64,000 nucleotides of DNA from Geotrypetes seraphini (GCF_902459505.1 NC_047095.1:119599380-119663379); one strand, 5' to 3'; shown: positions 21,701 to 31,708, counted from the first letter of the stretch. A program made the numbers and translations. Notes: generated by a model not told the origin, from the sequence alone.

Positions 21701-23745
21701 TTTTCATTTCGGAGTATATTCAGTATGAAGCAGAGACTCACTCTTAAGTGTTTGTCTATAGAGCTGAGTAGATTTAGTTGCACTATAGAAAAGATAAGTT
21801 GGCATTGTATAGATCCATGGTGAGGCCCCACCTGGAATACTGTGTGCAATTCTGGAGACCGCATTACCGTAAGGATGGGCTGAGACTGGAGTCGGTCCAG
21901 AGAATGGCCACCCGGATGGTCTCGGGACTCAAGGATCTCCCATACGAGGAACGGCTGGATAAGCTGCAGCTGTACTCAACTCGAGGAACGCAGAGAGAGG
22001 GGTGACATGATCGAGACATTCAAGTATCTCACGAGCCGCATCGAGGTGGAAGAAGATATCTTCTTTTTCAAGGGTTCTGTGGCAACAAGGGGGTATCCGT
22101 GGAAAATCAGGGGTGGGAAACTACACGGTGACACCAGGAAATTCTTTTTCACTGAAAGGGTGGTTGATCGCTGGAATAGTCTTCCACATCAGGTGATTGA
22201 GGCCAGCAGCGTGCCTAATTTTAAGGCCAAATGGGATAGACTCGTGGGATCTATTCACAGAGAAAGGTAGGGGAGGATCTTTGGGGTGGGCAGACTAGAT
22301 GGGCCGTGGCCCTTATCTGCCATCTATTTCTATGTTTATATGAATGGTATTTTGATACGTTTCTCATACATTTTTGGGTAGTTTATAAAGCAGGAGTGGG
22401 TCTCCAGGGTCTCCAAGGGTTGCAATCTAGTCCATAGAATGAAAGCAGTACTTGCAAATCAATTTCATGCAGATTCATTGTGGATATCCTGAAAACATAG
22501 GGTTACTGGACATGTCCTCTTTTTAGAGGATTGTCTGGGTGCCCAGATGAACTTTCCAAAACCTGGTAGTTTGGATTTTGGAAAGCCCCGACCTCCAACC
22601 ACATTTGGAGGGCCTCTGGGCATGCGCAAATGATGTCACACGCATCCATGCATGCTCAGAGGCCCTCCAGACATGGCCTAAAGGTCAGAGAAGAAAGATG
22701 AGGCTTTATGGGGGGGATGGGGGGGGGGGGGGGCGTAACAGTGTGGGGATGGAGGCAGAAGAGGCCGGGGCTAAAGGCGAGACAAGTTGGAGCTGGGGCC
22801 ATTTATCTGGGTTTCTACATCAGAAAATCTGATGACCCTATGAAAATGTGACTGGCTGGGTGTGCCCCGAGGACTGGCTGACCCAAATACCACCTAAAGC
22901 TACAGGCTGTGCCGCAGTAGTGCATAATTTGTGTGTGGGTATAGCCCCCGCTAGTTTTATTTCTTCATATCAAATGCTGTTTTATCAGTTAAAAGGCAAT
23001 AAAATGAATCCTGAAATAGGAGAGAGGGTGTCAGGTCAAAAGCGCGCCGGGACAAAGGCGCGAGCAGACAATTGAGTGCAGCGCGGAGGTGCGCGCCAAA
23101 GAAAATTACTGTTTTTAGGGCTCCGACGGGGGTGTGTGAGGGGGAACCCCCCACTTTACTTAATACAGATCGCGCCGCGTTGTGGGGGCTGTTTGGGGGG
23201 TTGTAACCCCCCACATTTTACTGAAAACTTCACTTTTTCCCTGTTTTTAGGGAAAAAGTTAAGTTTACAGTAAAATGTGGGGGGTTACAACCCCCCACAA
23301 TGCCGGCACGATTTGTATTAAGTAAACTGGGGGTGCTCCCCAACAAAACCCCCCGTCGGAGCCCCTAAAAACAGTAATTTTCTTCGGCGCGCACCTCCAT
23401 CTTGCGCTCAGTTGTCGGCGCGCGCCTTTGTCTTCCGCGTTGTTGTCTATGAACCAGGAGAGAGAGGGGTGTTTGTCATCTTAAATCAGGCTCTGAGTCG
23501 CTGTCGTCTGAATGCCAGTTTCTAATCTGCACTGCTGCTCCAGATTTTCAAAGGCTCCTCCTTTGCGCTTGCAGGTTATGGGCTCCCAGGGGAACCTGTC
23601 CAGCGAGGTGGAGCAGCGGACGCGCAAGAAGATCCAGGTCATGCAGAGCAGTCACCAAAAGAATAAGGAGAAGATGCTGAGGCAGCTGCTCACAATCGTC
23701 TGCAACATCAAACCAGAGATTCACAAGAACTACCGTATCATGTGA
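15674..23745 (+). CDS. ATP6V1G2: ATP6V1G2, V-type proton ATPase subunit G2
   Basis: Subunit G of the V1 sector forms part of the peripheral stalk (an E-G coiled-coil pair) that holds the proton pump's catalytic head still; acts on the cytosolic face of endolysosomal and vesicle membranes (family knowledge). Three exons (15674-15755, 16397-16497, 23575-23745) join in phase to 117 residues; human G2 has 118. The N-terminus MASQSQGIQQLLQAEKRAAE matches human G1 and G2 alike. The last exon, MGSQGNLSSEVEQRT, sides with G2 over G1 (LGSRGSCSTEVEKET). NYRIM is the end. Most of the protein is charged and Ala/Gln/Glu/Lys-rich, as expected for a long helix. The start codon sits in gcagccATGG, a good Kozak context. 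The G2 assignment fits the MHC class III location. The second intron (7.1 kb) is full of repeats. Confidence 0.95.
15756..16396. other. ATP6V1G2 intron 1
   Basis: No repeat family recognised. Contains a T/C-rich stretch with ctttctgtctgtctt repeats before the acceptor. Confidence 0.6.
16397..16497 (+). CDS. ATP6V1G2: ATP6V1G2 exon 2
   Basis: Acceptor cccctcag, donor gtgaga. Codes RKARRLKQAKEEAQAEIEQY through FHQKEQA, the central helix. Confidence 0.95.
16500..17412. repeat. Degenerate short tandem repeats in intron 2
   Basis: Two loose arrays: one around catgagacc (about 16545-16745), and one with ccatattttcagcc units 50-80 bp apart (about 17165-17400). Units are diverged; no coding. Confidence 0.5.
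17413..17672. mobile_element. hAT-type MITE, TAGAG family
   Basis: From TAGAGAATGACACGGTGAC to the inverse ending CATTCTCTA. Flanks catgctgc and cttgctac agree at 6 of 8 bases. The interior has ggataaccgcgg and its inverse near the two ends. Same family as 28213, 56074, 57843 and 60525. Confidence 0.8.
17955..18150. repeat. CpG-rich patch in intron 2
   Basis: A G+C- and CpG-dense block (gcgcgcacgcgcagg and similar) between AT-rich flanks, ending at the start of the GA-rich array. It may be the end of a larger mobile element. I see no exon in it. Confidence 0.4.
18160..19200 (+). repeat. Purine-rich minisatellite
   Basis: About 1 kb of diverged units built on taatgctggatgggga followed by GA-rich spacers of roughly 25-50 bp. 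The + strand is almost all purine apart from the core, so long open frames on the - strand here are composition artefacts. Located in ATP6V1G2 intron 2. Confidence 0.8.
19201..20178. other. Intron 2, low-information sequence
   Basis: A further GA-rich part to about 19450, then AT-rich sequence. A short inverted pair (ttcctcaggt and acctgaggaa) lies at about 19670-19695. No gene or repeat family recognised. Confidence 0.4.
20179..20598. repeat. Foldback repeat, unclassified
   Basis: Outer arms gagagaagaactagtg (20179) and cactagttcttctctc (ending 20598) extend inward over about 60 bp with taggatagaccacatcaac. An inner pair, gaaagaaatatgaggcaaat (about 20450) and its inverse (about 20512), forms a second hairpin. 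Could be a MITE; no clear target duplication was read. Confidence 0.6.
20823..21018. mobile_element. hAT-type palindromic MITE
   Basis: From CAGTGATTCCCAACCCTG to CAGGGTTGGGAACCACTG, with a perfect target duplication ctctaatc (20815-20822, 21019-21026). Long hairpin with the octamers ATTTGCAT and ATGCAAAT. Confidence 0.9.
21075..21271. mobile_element. hAT-type palindromic MITE, third family
   Basis: From CAGGGCTGCCCAAGTCCGG to the inverse ending GCAGCCCTG. The interior shares the hairpin core aatatgcatgagagagattt with the other families in this window. Flanking 8-mers agree only partly. Confidence 0.8.
21449..21598. mobile_element. hAT-type palindromic MITE
   Basis: From CAGGGGTGGGCAATTCCGG to CACCCCTG. 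Flanks tactagaa and cactggac agree at 5 of 8 bases. Carries ATGCAAAT and the same hairpin core. Confidence 0.75.
21775..22345 (+). mobile_element. CR1 LINE 3' end
   Basis: Codes [20 protein letters not shown] and, after a frame change near 22005, the C-terminal part (RKFFFTERVVDRWNSLPHQV) to a stop at 22270. The 3' UTR runs to about 22340 with gggcagactagatgggcc. Confidence 0.9.
22498..22840. mobile_element. hAT-type element TAGGG...CCCTA
   Basis: Starts TAGGGTTACTGGACATGTCC and ends GATGACCCTA. Flanks tgaaaaca and tgaaaatg agree at 6 of 8 bases. It inserted into the remains of another MITE (about 22395-22497). Includes a G run at 22710-22735. Confidence 0.65.
23027..23455. mobile_element. 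Mutator-like palindromic MITE, copy 1
   Basis: 429 bp, from GGTGTCAGGTCAAAAGCGCG to TTGTCTATGAACC, with a perfect 9-bp target duplication aggagagag (23018-23026, 23456-23464). Two arms of about 200 bp fold on a centre near 23250 (ctgtttttaggg). Arms are rich in gcgcgc and end in C- or G-runs around ttactgt. It ends 119 bp before the last ATP6V1G2 exon. Confidence 0.75.
23575..23745 (+). CDS. ATP6V1G2: ATP6V1G2 exon 3 with stop
   Basis: Acceptor gcgcttgcag. Codes VMGSQGNLSSEVEQRTRKK through KPEIHKNYRIM and TGA. Confidence 0.95.
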   Translation, partial: VMGSQGNLSSEVEQRTRKKIQVMQSSHQKNKEKMLRQLLTIVCNIKPEIHKNYRIM

Positions 23746-23991
23746 TGTGAAAGAGAGAGCAGCAGGGGACTCGACTGATCACGAAACCCACTGGCCTCAT
23801 CATATCATTGAGAAATCCATCCCCCCTACTAGAAATCCTGTGTCATGTGATAGAAAGAGAGAACACAACCAATCCTGGCATCCATTTAAACCTTATTATT
23901 GCAAAAAAAAACACACCCCTTCTTCCCCCCATCCCCAAACTACTTTATCACGTGATAATCTAACGTAACTCACTTCCCCCCCCCCTAAAAA

Positions 23992-23997
23992 AATAAA
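23992..23997 (+). terminator. Candidate ATP6V1G2 poly-A signal
   Basis: AATAAA 246 bp after the stop codon, within an A/C-rich 3' UTR. No competing AATAAA lies closer to the stop. Confidence 0.5.
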
Positions 23998-24159
23998 CAG
24001 CAGCAAACACACCGATACTATCTCATTCTACCCCCCTACCAGAATGACTGTAAAAAGAGACCTGGCTAATTCCAGTCTAGGGCACACTGGAGCTATACTT
24101 AACCAATCCCCTGCCCCTTCCCCCCCAAAAAAAACAACAACCCTATCCTATTGTGCAGT

Positions 24160-24813
24160 TAGAGAATGACACGGTGACAAAATTCATCACCGTTCCCGTC
24201 CCCGCGGATAACCACGGGAAATAAACCCATGTCATTCTCTAGTGTCTATTTCAACCTCAGTCCTTCTACACCAGCATTCTTCAAAGCAAAGCTTGCGGGT
24301 CAGTGGTTGTGGCCATTCATACTCTGATTCTTATGGGAGCCAAGGATAATGAAGCCATTGTGACATCACTGATGTGATTGGCTCTTAGGCACTGGTGGAA
24401 TGAGGCATTATGACATCACAATATCTGCTCTGGATACCAGAGACTGTCATTCTCAACCTCAGTCCTTCTACACAGGCATTCTTCAAAGCAAAGCTCGAGG
24501 GTCAGTGGCTGGGCCCATTCATACTCTGATTCTTATCTGATCCAAGTATAGAACAATGAAGCCATTGTGACATCACTGATGAGGTTGGCTCTTAGGCACT
24601 GGTGGAATGAGGCATTATGACATCACAATCTCAGCTCTGGACTGTTGCTGCTCAATCTCAGCATTCTTCAAAGCAAAGCTTGCGGGTCAGTGGTTGTGGC
24701 CATTCATACTCTGATTCTTCCCTCTCTCCTTAAAGAATGACATGAAGATGGTTTCCCGCGGTTATCCGCTGGGACGGGAACGGTGATGAAATTTGTCACC
24801 GTGTCATTCTCTA
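24160..24813. mobile_element. hAT TAGAG-family element, internally amplified
   Basis: Typical TAGAGAATGACACGG left end and CATTCTCTA right end, but 654 bp long instead of about 260. The internal stretch gcattcttcaaagcaaagct occurs three times (about 24283, 24478, 24660). The 75-bp CR1 UTR segment occurs twice (about 24347 and 24549). Flanking 8-mers do not match. Confidence 0.7.
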
Positions 24814-24815
24814 CT

Positions 24816-25103
24816 CTTAACCTTTTTTAGTTCTGGCACATTATAATTGAAATTTTCAAATTGCAAGATCAACAAAAAATTAAATTTGAGTTATTTGTTT
24901 AAAGTTCTTTAAGCTACGTATGGGTAATTGTAACAATGGTGAAACCAAAGTAGATAGAATAGAATTGTGATGGATGTGCTTGATTTTGAGTGCAAGTGAA
25001 CTCAAAATGCGGCTCAAAAGTCGACAAGCAACCGCGCATTTCATCATCCACCATCTGCAGTCGTTTTCTTTTTCTTGATTTAATTTCTGTCAGAGATGAA
25101 AAT
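24816..25103. other. Intergenic, nothing recognised
   Basis: AT-rich. No repeat family or coding signal supported. Confidence 0.35.
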
Positions 25104-25265
25104 TCAAGTTCGCAACCGTAAAGTGTAGTTACTTACCTGTAACGTAGGTTCTCCGTGGACAGCAGGAGTCTTTAGTTTCCGCAAATTGGGAGCTGTTGGG
25201 ACAACACCCATATGTGGCTGACTCATCCTGCTTGTCCTAGGAGAAGAAGATCCTAATGGTAACAA
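25104..25265. repeat. Unclassified dispersed-repeat fragment
   Basis: Contains ttacttacctgtaacgtagg and tcctgcttgtcctagg. The first resembles the terminal motif of the DIRS element in this window (ttcttacctgctaat); the second recurs at about 2430. It may be a remnant of a related element's end. Low confidence. Confidence 0.3.
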
Positions 25266-25812
25266 AGCCTTGATTGCTTTATTGCTCAAGTTAGGATAAC
25301 TACAGCATAAAAAATAAAATTAAAATTGCTTGCCTTTAAGTTTTCAAGGATCAATCGCGTCAAAAAATGATGCTTGTCTGGGCGGGTTGTATCCTTACGC
25401 ACACAGACGCTCATAACACTGACAGACTCTTGCGTACGTGTCATCTAGTCTAGTGTATACTTATGAAGGGAATTTTTTAAAAGAAATTAAAATTCTGGAC
25501 TCTCTCGTGGCACACAGTTTTGAGAGACACTGCTGTTGTAGATCCAGCCAACCCAACTCTTACTGCATCATATCAGAGGAAAGACAGACCAAACTAATCC
25601 TAATCTGAGACATACAGGAACCATACTATAAGGACGCCTAATCTATCCCATATTCCTCCCCTTTCCCCTCCCAATCACCACCAAAACAGTCCTGTTTTGG
25701 TTAGAACCAACCCAACTTGTCCTGCATGTAACAGAAATACTGTATCATCTGATAAAAAAAGAAAGACCCAACTAATCCTATCTTTTCTGTTGTAGATATA
25801 TTTCTCACCTCA
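25266..25812. other. Intergenic, nothing recognised
   Basis: Mixed-composition sequence with a cccaactaatcc motif repeated loosely. No gene seen. Confidence 0.35.
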
Positions 25813-26214
25813 TCCTAAACCAGTGGTCTCAAACACGCGGCCCGGGGGCCACATGTGGCCCGCCAGGTACTATTTTGAGGCCCTCGGTATGTTTATCATA
25901 ATCACAAAAGTAAAATAAAACAGTTTCTTGATCATATGTCTCTTTAGCTATAAATGACAATATTATTATTAAGACTTAGCCGAAAGGAAAGATTTATAAA
26001 CTATAAAGAGTTTTACCTCATGCAAAATTGTCATTTCTTTAATAAGACATTAACTATTTATTTCTGAGGCCCTCCAAGTACCTACAAATCCAAAATGTGG
26101 CCCTGCAAGCAGTGTTCCCTCTAAGCGGGCGGGTGTTGTGAGCAAACTTTTTTCACTGTGAGCTAAAAATATCGGGCGCCAGCAAGTTATGAGCCAAATA
26201 AATATGTTGCTTTC

Positions 26215-26560
26215 TACCACAGAACTTCCTTACGTTTGTATGGAATCTATCCCCTTTCAACTTTAGAGAGTGCCCTCTCGTTCTCCCTGCCTTAGCTACT
26301 AAGTCTATTCCCTTCAGTACCTTGAATGTTTCTATCATGTCCCCTCTCAATCTCCTCTGCTCAAGGGAGAAGAGGCCCAGTTTCTCTAATCTTTCGCTGT
26401 ACGGCAACTCCTCCAGCCCCTTAACCATTTTAGTTGCTCTTCTCTGGATCCTTTCGAGTAGTACCGTGTCCTTCTTAAAGTACCAGTGCTGGACGCAGTA
26501 CTCCAGGTGAGGGCGTACCATGGCCCGGTACAGCAGCATGATAACCTTCTCTGTCTCTTC
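26215..26560 (-). mobile_element. CR1 LINE fragment
   Basis: The - strand codes [39 protein letters not shown] and RGHSLKLKGDRFHTNVRKF. No 3' tail. It lies within the inner hAT element. Confidence 0.85.
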
Positions 26561-26569
26561 AGTCCAGCA

Positions 26570-27160
26570 TCTGCCCCTTCCATTCACTGTCTGTCTTTCC
26601 CTGCCATCTCTCCTCCTGCCCCCCCCCACCCCCCAATTTGGTCTAGCATCCATCATCTTCCTTCTGTTCCCCTCATGGTCTGGCATCTCTATCCTTCCCT
26701 CCCCCCTGTGGTTTTTAGCATATCTCTCTTCTCATTTCCTCCACTCAGATCTGATCATTCTCTGCTCTCTCTTCCCTTTTCTTCTCTGGTCTTCCTTCTC
26801 TATTTTCTGCCTCCATCTAAATTAAATTCTTTCTTACTATTTAGTCCCGTTTCCCTCTTTTCACTGTGTCTACACACAGCTTGTCACCCCTTTCCCTCAC
26901 CCCTCCATTATCTTACTATTTTCTTCCCCCTTTATTTATCTCCTCCTTCCATCCAGTATGTGTTCTTTCCCCACTTCCATTCAGCATCTGCTCTCCCTTC
27001 TCAACTGACATCCATCTGCCTTCTGCTCTCTCTCCCTTCTTCTCACTTCCATCATCTGTCCCCTTCTCTCTCTCTCTCATCTCCTCCATTCCATCATCTG
27101 CCCCTTCTCTCTCTCTCTCTCCCCCCCCAACTTCCATCATCTGCCCCCCTTCCCCTCACC
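26570..27160 (+). repeat. C/T-rich degenerate repeat
   Basis: Diverged units around ccatcatctgccccttc with ctctctctctct runs. Long open frames here are composition artefacts. Confidence 0.65.
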
Positions 27161-27389
27161 TTTGTGGGTCACTTTCTTTCCCCTGAGGGTGGCTCATGTC
27201 ACAGGGGAAGCTTTGGCCGAGCAGAACCGCTTGATTGACAGTGGAACTTACTTGATTGATGTCGATGCTGGGGCCCGTTGCCGTTTGAAGAAAAAAAAAA
27301 AAGGTGGAAAAAAGGAACCTGTAAAGGCGAGAGGAAGGGAAACCTCCAGGACAGCTGCTTTTTGCCCTCCTTCAGCGGCCCAAGAGTTC

Positions 27390-27628
27390 AGACCAGCAGC
27401 GGCAGCTCTGTATGCTTTTAACTTCGGCACAGAGCTGCCCCTAATCAATAGTTTAGCGCGGTTTCATGAGGCAGCCTCGGGGCCTTTGATAGCCGGCCCG
27501 CTTCGATGATGCGATGTGGGCCGGCCTAGCAAAGGCCCCGAGGCTGCCTTATGAAACCGCGCTAAACTATTGATTAGGGGCAGCTCTGTGCCGAAGTTAA
27601 AAGCATACACAGCTGCCGCTGCTGGTCT
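27390..27628. repeat. Near-perfect 239-bp palindrome
   Basis: Left arm 27390-27499 and right arm 27518-27628, with an 18-bp loop. Only a few mismatches are visible by eye. The inner ends are gccggccc and gggccggc. Confidence 0.85.
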
Positions 27629-28168
27629 GGAGGTGCGGAGACAAGGCAGGAGGCAAACGCGGTGGAAGGCAGGAGTCCCGGCACAGCGACTGCAACAGGA
27701 AGTTGCAAGTCAGCTGACGCCGGCCTTTCGTTGCGGCGGGGACCGAATCCTTCGCGGACCGGCAAGATTTTGTTTGCGGACCGGCGGTTGAAGAACTGTG
27801 CTCTACACTGTGTGCGCTGTGACGAGAAACTTGTGCGCTGCGAGGTAATATTTTGTGCGTCAGCGCACCCCAGCGCAGCTTAGCGGGAACACTGCGCAGC
27901 TGCAAGAGTTTGAGACCACTGTCCTAAACCAAGGTCAGGGTAAAGTACAATGATTACAAAATAATTAAACAAGGAATATAAAACAATCACTGTAACAAAC
28001 AAAAGAAAATAAAAACCAGACAGCGCAATAAACTTATCCCATCCCAGAGAAACTGAACTCATCTAAACAGCTGGTATCAGAGAGAGACAATTAATCATTC
28101 TAAAGCCCTAACCTGACATCTTCCCAGAGCCCAACCCTTCCGCAATTAAAACCCCAGAAGGAGACATA

Positions 28169-28507
28169 GGGGCTCATTTACAGAGCACTTAGGTTTCTAT
28201 GGGACTTTGTGTTAGAGAATGACACGGTGACAAAATTCATCACCGTCCCCGCGGATAACCGCAGGAGACCATCTTCATGTCATTCTTTAAGGAGAGAGGG
28301 AAGAATCGGAGTATGAATGGCCACAACCACTGACCCGCAAGCTTTGCTTTGAAGAATGCTGGTATAGAAGGATTGAGGTTAAAATAGACACTAAAAAATG
28401 AAATGGGATTATTTCCCGCGGTTATCCGCGGGGACGGGGACGGTGATGAATTTTGTCACCATGTCATTCTCTACTTTGTGTGTCTCAGTGCTTTGTAAAT
28501 GAGCCCC
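28169..28507. mobile_element. MITE holding a second MITE
   Basis: From GGGGCTCATTTACAGAGCAC to CTTTGTAAATGAGCCCC, flanked by ata on both sides. Superfamily not assigned. The hAT element at 28213-28473 sits inside it. Confidence 0.7.
28213..28473. mobile_element. hAT-type MITE, TAGAG family
   Basis: 261 bp, TAGAGAATGACACGG...TGTCATTCTCTA, with a perfect 8-bp target duplication ctttgtgt (28205-28212, 28474-28481). Termini fit the hAT pattern YARNG. Confidence 0.9.
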
Positions 28508-29449
28508 ATAATCAATCCCCCCAAATTCTGAGACCTACAAGAACTTCAGATTGTTTGAGGATTAGTTTCCTCTGCCTCTCTGATGATATGAATTACCATC
28601 AGATCTGCTTTATCGTGTAAAGTTTCAACCCAACTAAATCCGAGACCCACCAAATTCTATAAAGTACCAGAATTGTAGCAAGAAAAATGGGCCAGCCCCT
28701 TCCAGAAATAATCTAACATGATCAGATTCAACCCAACACGAGACCCATCAGATATATAGTATGACCCTCCCCCCTTCCGAAACTCACTGGAATCTATAAG
28801 ATCATGCAAGACAAGAAAAATTCCTCCCCCCCCAAAAAAAAAAATTTACTTAACACTATCATAGAAAGAAACTAACCATTCTTTTTAATTACAACACACA
28901 CCACACGAGCCATCCAACTCACCCTATCAAATATAAACTCAACAGAGCTATCATTTTACAGATAAAAATGACCCCCCCCAACCCAAGGGACTATTATAGA
29001 CTAACAGGGACAGCCATTCTCTAGGAGGTGTGTATGTAATCTTGGTGAAGTGCTTCTCCATTTCCCTTACCTTGTTCTAAAATCCTGTTCATGTGCTAAA
29101 GTCTTGTTTAATGGTGGCAGTAAAATAAAGTGTATATCAAGAAAGACCTGCAGAGCACTTTGTCTAATGAATGGGGTGGGGACAGCCAGCAGCATGGGCC
29201 TAGGATAATTGTATAATATTCTGAAGGGGTTAAACTGGAGATCAAGGACTGTCTATTTAATGTCAAAATGTATAGCGCTATAGAAGTGTTAAATAGTACT
29301 AGGACATCAATGTAATAACAGGGTATCACAGCAGGGAAATAGCCAGACCAGATGGGTGCAGAGGTCTTTCTCCAATGTGAGTTTATTGCCCTGATTTTAT
29401 GTGTGTGCTTGGGGGTGAGTCACTTTTTTTGCAGAACCCAGAAGAGTAT
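28508..29449. other. Intergenic, nothing recognised
   Basis: AT-rich, with C runs near 28825 and 28972. No gene or repeat family supported. Confidence 0.35.
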
Positions 29450-29920
29450 ATACCATGTTTCCCCCAAAATAAGACAGTGTCTTATATTAATTTTGGGTCC
29501 AAAAACGCACTTTCAGGGATGTATTATTTTTTTCATGTACAACAATCATCTCTCCCTTCCTTTCTCCCCCGCCCCCATGTGCAGCATCATTCCTCCCCCT
29601 CCACCCATCCCTTTGTGCAGCATCTTTCTATCCCTCCCTCCTTCCCATCCCCCTGTGCAGCAGAACCCAACCAATCCTCCCACCGTGAGACTGACATACC
29701 TCCGCTCCAAGGCCTCCTAAAGCAGCAGGGGTGAGGGTTGCTAAATTGACGAGTCTGATTTTTTTTCTGCAAATCAAGCAGCACTAGTGTCAAGGATGGA
29801 GTCGGAGTTTTGGGGACATTTCGGGGGGGGGGGAGCTTCGGGGGTCAATCTTAACTAGGGCTTATACTAGGCGCATCTTTAAAAATCATGCTAGGTCTTA
29901 TTTTCAGGGAAACAGAGCAT
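29450..29920. mobile_element. Terminal-inverted-repeat element, probably hAT
   Basis: Left end atgtttcccccaaaataag; right end cttattttcagggaaacag. The interior holds three diverged tgtgcagca units (about 29579-29660). End positions are approximate. Confidence 0.6.
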
Positions 29921-29932
29921 ATTTATTTTCCA

Positions 29933-30074
29933 CCTCCTTTACAAAGCTGCACTACCGTTTTTAGTGCCGGCCGTGGCAGTAAGAACTCCAATGCTCGTAC
30001 AATTCCTATGAGCGTTGGAGGTCTTACCAGCCGCAGCCAGCGCTATGAACACTATCTTGGCCTTGTAAAGGAGG
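29933..30074. mobile_element. Short palindromic MITE
   Basis: Ends cctcctttacaaagc and ccttgtaaaggagg. Interior with ccaatgctcgt and inverse-like gagcgttgg. Superfamily not assigned. Confidence 0.55.
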
Positions 30075-30132
30075 GTCTTAAATCTTTCAAGCAAAAGTAC
30101 AATTTGCATTTAACTCTTATCTTACAATAGGG

Positions 30133-30317
30133 CAGGGCTGCCCAAGTCCGGTCCTTGAGATCTACTTGAGATCAGGATATCCACAATGAATATGCATGAG
30201 AGAGATTGGCCTGCACTGCCTTCTTGGTATGCAAATCTCTCTCATGCATATCTATTGTGGATATCCTGAAAACCTGGCCTGCCAGTAGATCTCGAGGACC
30301 GGACTTGGAAAGCCCTG
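30133..30317. mobile_element. hAT-type palindromic MITE, third family
   Basis: From CAGGGCTGCCCAAGTCCGG to AAGCCCTG. Same family as 21075-21271, with aatatgcatgagagagattg and ATGCAAAT in the hairpin. Confidence 0.8.
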
Positions 30318-31682
30318 CGGATAGGGTCATTCCATGTCAAGTGGTTCAGAGCTCCCCACTTGACTATCTCAGAAACTGATGACATTTTTTCAGGGCACAT
30401 GTTGGGACCTCTAATAAAGATATCTACCGGCTGCACGCTGCATCGGCTGGACATCCGCAACCCTCGTCCCTGGCGCATCAGCTGCAGGCGCCAGCTGATC
30501 CTTGCCAGCACGCAGGACGCCCCCTGCAGGCCGCCTCCTCCAACGCGAAGCATCGCTCTCATCTCAGTGGGCCAAACATCGATCTCCCCACCGCTGACCT
30601 CCCTCTTCACCAGCAGATGAGGAAAGAGGAACAACCATCCGAATATACCGCAAGAAAACTCCGGTCCTGCTGAAAAAAGTTAGGAAGAATGTCCACTGCC
30701 AAAATGACCCTAAATCCTTCCCCTGCTTCAGGATGAGAATACTATTACCATGGTCAACTTTGGAGGAGGAAAACCAAGACATGGAGATTGAACAGTACCC
30801 TTCCACACGGACTTCACAGTGTCTGAGCCATTTGGCCGGCATGGTCTAATATTTTACTAACAAAAAAGAAAAAGAAAGTGGATAAAAAAATACTGCCTGG
30901 ATGAATAAGGGATTAAAACCCAGAAAATTTATTAAAAACGGATCTGTACATACGTAGCCTGGTTTATAAAGATCTTTTTACATGTTTTTAATAAATCAAC
31001 AGGACCCACCCTGATCTGTGTTTTGGCATTAAGCCTTTCTCCGGAGTCCTCAAAAAGAAACATGAATTTAAAGATTTACTATACAGTATTTGATTTTTAA
31101 GAAAACTATGGTGCATGAATATGATGTATAAGAGATGAAGCGTATCGTGATGATTTAACATGAGAATAGAAAGATTGATTTAGCAGAAGACTTCACAACA
31201 GTGTGACTTAATGTGCAAGCTAGATAATGAACCACTAAATATGAAGAATGGTGAAAGACATACAATCTTCCTGGAGATTTCAAATCAAGCACAACTTGCA
31301 AAAATCGCCAAACACAAGGCCAGGAAAAATCTCTTGCTCTTTACCCGAGTCATACACCATGCATCAGGATAAGCTGACCTAATGCTGCCCCCCACACCAA
31401 TCACCACATTTTTTAATGATATTACAAAAGAATGTGACCAGGATTTAAAAAAAAAAAAAAATTAGGTTCTAAGACAAAAACAACAACAAAGTGCTTGAAC
31501 TAGTATTTTCAGAAAATGAATCCCCCTCCGACTATTGTGCAGAAGAGCTTGAGGTGGAGTTCGTTTAAAAAAATAAATAATAAATGCACCATCACCACAT
31601 ATAAAAAAACCTCTCTCAAAAGTAATACACTCCACTAAATATTATACAAAAATGGTCTGATCCTGAGGAAAGCTCACAATAT
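30318..31682. other. Intergenic, nothing recognised
   Basis: About 1.4 kb. A moderately G+C-rich stretch (30420-30620) is open on both strands, but I recognise no protein and see no splice pattern. The rest is AT-rich, with caaaaacaacaac runs. Confidence 0.35.
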
Positions 31683-31708
31683 TACATAAGTACATAAGTA
31701 CATAAGTA
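31683..31708 (-). repeat. CR1 3'-terminal 8-mer repeat
   Basis: About three units of TACTTATG on the - strand at the very end of the LINE. CR1 elements end in short 8-bp repeats instead of poly-A (family knowledge). Confidence 0.8.

Larger units (their letters stand above)
26110..27898. mobile_element. Inner hAT-type element
   Basis: Left end CAGTGTTCCCTCTAAGCGGG; right end GCTTAGCGGGAACACTG plus a few bases. Flanks cctgcaag and gctgcaag agree at 7 of 8 bases. Inside are a CR1 fragment, a C/T-rich region (26570-27160), a palindrome (27390-27628), and near 27770-27800 the end signature cggaccggcggttgaagaac of the family at 12112. Confidence 0.7.
25821..27921. mobile_element. hAT element holding a nested hAT element
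   Basis: From CAGTGGTCTCAAACACGCGG to GTTTGAGACCACTG, with a perfect 8-bp target duplication tcctaaac (25813-25820, 27922-27929). Most of its length is the second element at 26110-27898. Non-coding. Confidence 0.85.

Noticed and set aside
26486-27238. A 250-codon Ser/Pro/Leu-rich frame on the + strand
   Set aside because: It follows the C/T-rich repeat composition inside a nested hAT element; no domain.
30242-30634. Open frames on both strands in a G+C-rich stretch
   Set aside because: No recognisable protein, no splice pattern, and partly inside a MITE.
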